The notes below the pieces were generated by a model. That model did not search any database, was not told the origin of the DNA, and saw only the letters and a list, made by a program, of their open reading frames with translations. The translations under genes were made by a program, and so were the position numbers. Shown one piece after another: positions 4,483 through 5,393 of a stretch of 5,393 nt of DNA. The stretch's first letter is position 1. Each line of letters starts with the position of its first letter. The DNA is from Clostridia bacterium (GTDB lineage: Bacteria > Bacillota > Clostridia > Christensenellales > CAG-138), in contig JAFSFN010000010.1 in the NCBI GenBank assembly GCA_017435185.1, positions 1 to 5,393 on the forward strand, read 5' to 3'.

Positions 4483-5393
4483 ATATTTGCAATTATTATC
4501 GTCATGTCATCACGGTCGCTGAGCCGCCTTGCCATACATAGCAAATAATCTGCCATGGCGTTTAAGTCTTCAAACTGTGACGGCAAATCGAGCAATATAT
4601 CTGGCAATAAGTCACATAAAGATTCGCTCATCCCGTCCGTCATCATAAAAACAAAATCGCCGCTTCTGAGCTTTGTCTCGTGCAGTGAAGCGCGCGCTTG
4701 AGCCAATATGCCTATCGGAAGGGCTTGGGAACACAGTGTAAAAACTTTCTGCCCTCTGACGATATAACTGTCGGGTGCTCCCTGCTTTACAAAAGAGGCA
4801 TTTAAGTTTGAAAGATTTATACAGACAGCATCCACTGTAGTGTACATATCGTTTTCGCTTCGTTGGAGCATGAGCATATTTACGCATTCGAGAGCATTTT
4901 TCAAATCAAAACCTATTGATAAAAGATCCGAAAGCAGAGTGACTGCTGCTGCGCTTTCTTTATGTGCTTTTTTGCCGCTTCCCATTCCGTCTGAAAGCGC
5001 GAGCAGAATATTTGTATCATACTCGCGCACAGCAATGCTGTCACCCGTTTCCTCGTTTCCGGCTTTGGGACATGCCGCAGCTCCCACCGCAACACGGTAG
5101 TTTCTTTGTATTGGTTCTGCCATACAGCCATCGGCAAGTTTTACCATGAGTTGTCCCGTTGCAAGAAGTTGTCTGTTGGCCAGCTTGACACGTTCATCTC
5201 CCGATGGGGCAAACATTTTTGCAACGGTGCATATTACCTGAGAAGCCTCCCTCAGCTTAAACTGCAAAGAATACAATGAGGCTTCTATCAGTGCAGGGCT
5301 TTTGTTTTCACTGCAAAGTTCTAATTTATGAAGAAAAGACCTCGGAAGCATTATATATGCGCTGGAGGCTATCACGGATTCGAGTATAAAAAC
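4458..5393 (-). CDS. spoIIE: SpoIIE-type PP2C serine phosphatase, C-terminal part
   Basis: This is the last 311 residues of a gene whose 5' end is beyond the window edge. A GTG at 5375 is in frame, but the frame continues open to the edge (VFILES before it), so it is probably an internal valine. Counted from the edge, residues about 20-85 are a helical linker (LPRSFLHKLEL, LYSLQFKLREASQVICTVAKMF). The PP2C domain follows: VGAAACPKAGNEETGDS (D118), ALSDGMGSGKKAHKES (D135), TTVDAVCINL, FVKQGAPDSYIVRG, LPIGIL, GDFVFMMTDGMSES (D253) and DRDDMTIII (D295/D296). The metal-binding aspartates are present, so it should be active. In sporulation SpoIIE dephosphorylates the anti-anti-sigma factor SpoIIAA and thereby activates sigma-F in the forespore. 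The full protein usually has an N-terminal bundle of membrane helices, not visible here. The alternative is another SpoIIE-like phosphatase; the linker and the GMGSGKKAxxES motif favour true SpoIIE. Confidence 0.85.
   Translation of the reverse strand, partial: VFILESVIASSAYIMLPRSFLHKLELCSENKSPALIEASLYSLQFKLREASQVICTVAKMFAPSGDERVKLANRQLLATGQLMVKLADGCMAEPIQRNYRVAVGAAACPKAGNEETGDSIAVREYDTNILLALSDGMGSGKKAHKESAAAVTLLSDLLSIGFDLKNALECVNMLMLQRSENDMYTTVDAVCINLSNLNASFVKQGAPDSYIVRGQKVFTLCSQALPIGILAQARASLHETKLRSGDFVFMMTDGMSESLCDLLPDILLDLPSQFEDLNAMADYLLCMARRLSDRDDMTIIIANIENMRKNS

Overview
The window looks like chromosomal DNA of a low-to-moderate G+C Firmicute, most likely a spore-forming Clostridia member related to Ruminococcus/Oscillospiraceae. 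The grounds are an apparent SpoIIE sporulation phosphatase, a Gram-positive-type PotD lipoprotein, purine-rich Shine-Dalgarno sites and hairpin-plus-T terminators. The lineage is an inference; no rRNA or other species marker is present.

Left block (1-2750, + strand): the 3' end of potC (polyamine ABC permease), then complete potD (polyamine-binding lipoprotein), then a 468-residue MATE-family exporter. The gaps are 19 and 17 bases, so this is probably one transcription unit: the end of a potABCD operon with an efflux pump attached.

Middle block (2751-3651): two short genes transcribed away from each other. A 56-residue Arc-like ribbon-helix-helix (RHH) protein runs leftward and a 113-residue SLOG/DUF2493-type protein runs rightward. 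The 120 bases between them hold two face-to-face candidate sigma-A promoters that share the same DNA, an 8-bp inverted repeat, and two blocks of TGAYG motifs spaced exactly 11 bp apart. This is the layout expected of an operator for a self-regulating RHH repressor. The module is bounded on both sides by bidirectional terminators whose 14-bp stems are identical except for one compensated base pair. The left terminator also lies inside a pair of inverted, GC-rich intergenic repeats. The SLOG gene is about 33% G+C by hand count, against roughly 43-58% in samples of the neighbouring transporter genes, which suggests transfer.

Right block (3652-5393, - strand): the C-terminal 311 residues of a SpoIIE-type PP2C phosphatase (5' end outside the window), a KdpD/UspA-like small protein, and a very acidic protein I do not recognise. 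The SpoIIE-like gene appears to have its own terminator and the Usp-like gene its own extended -10 promoter.

The most interesting part is the RHH-SLOG islet with its phased operator array. I see no RNA genes, CRISPR arrays or transposase genes.
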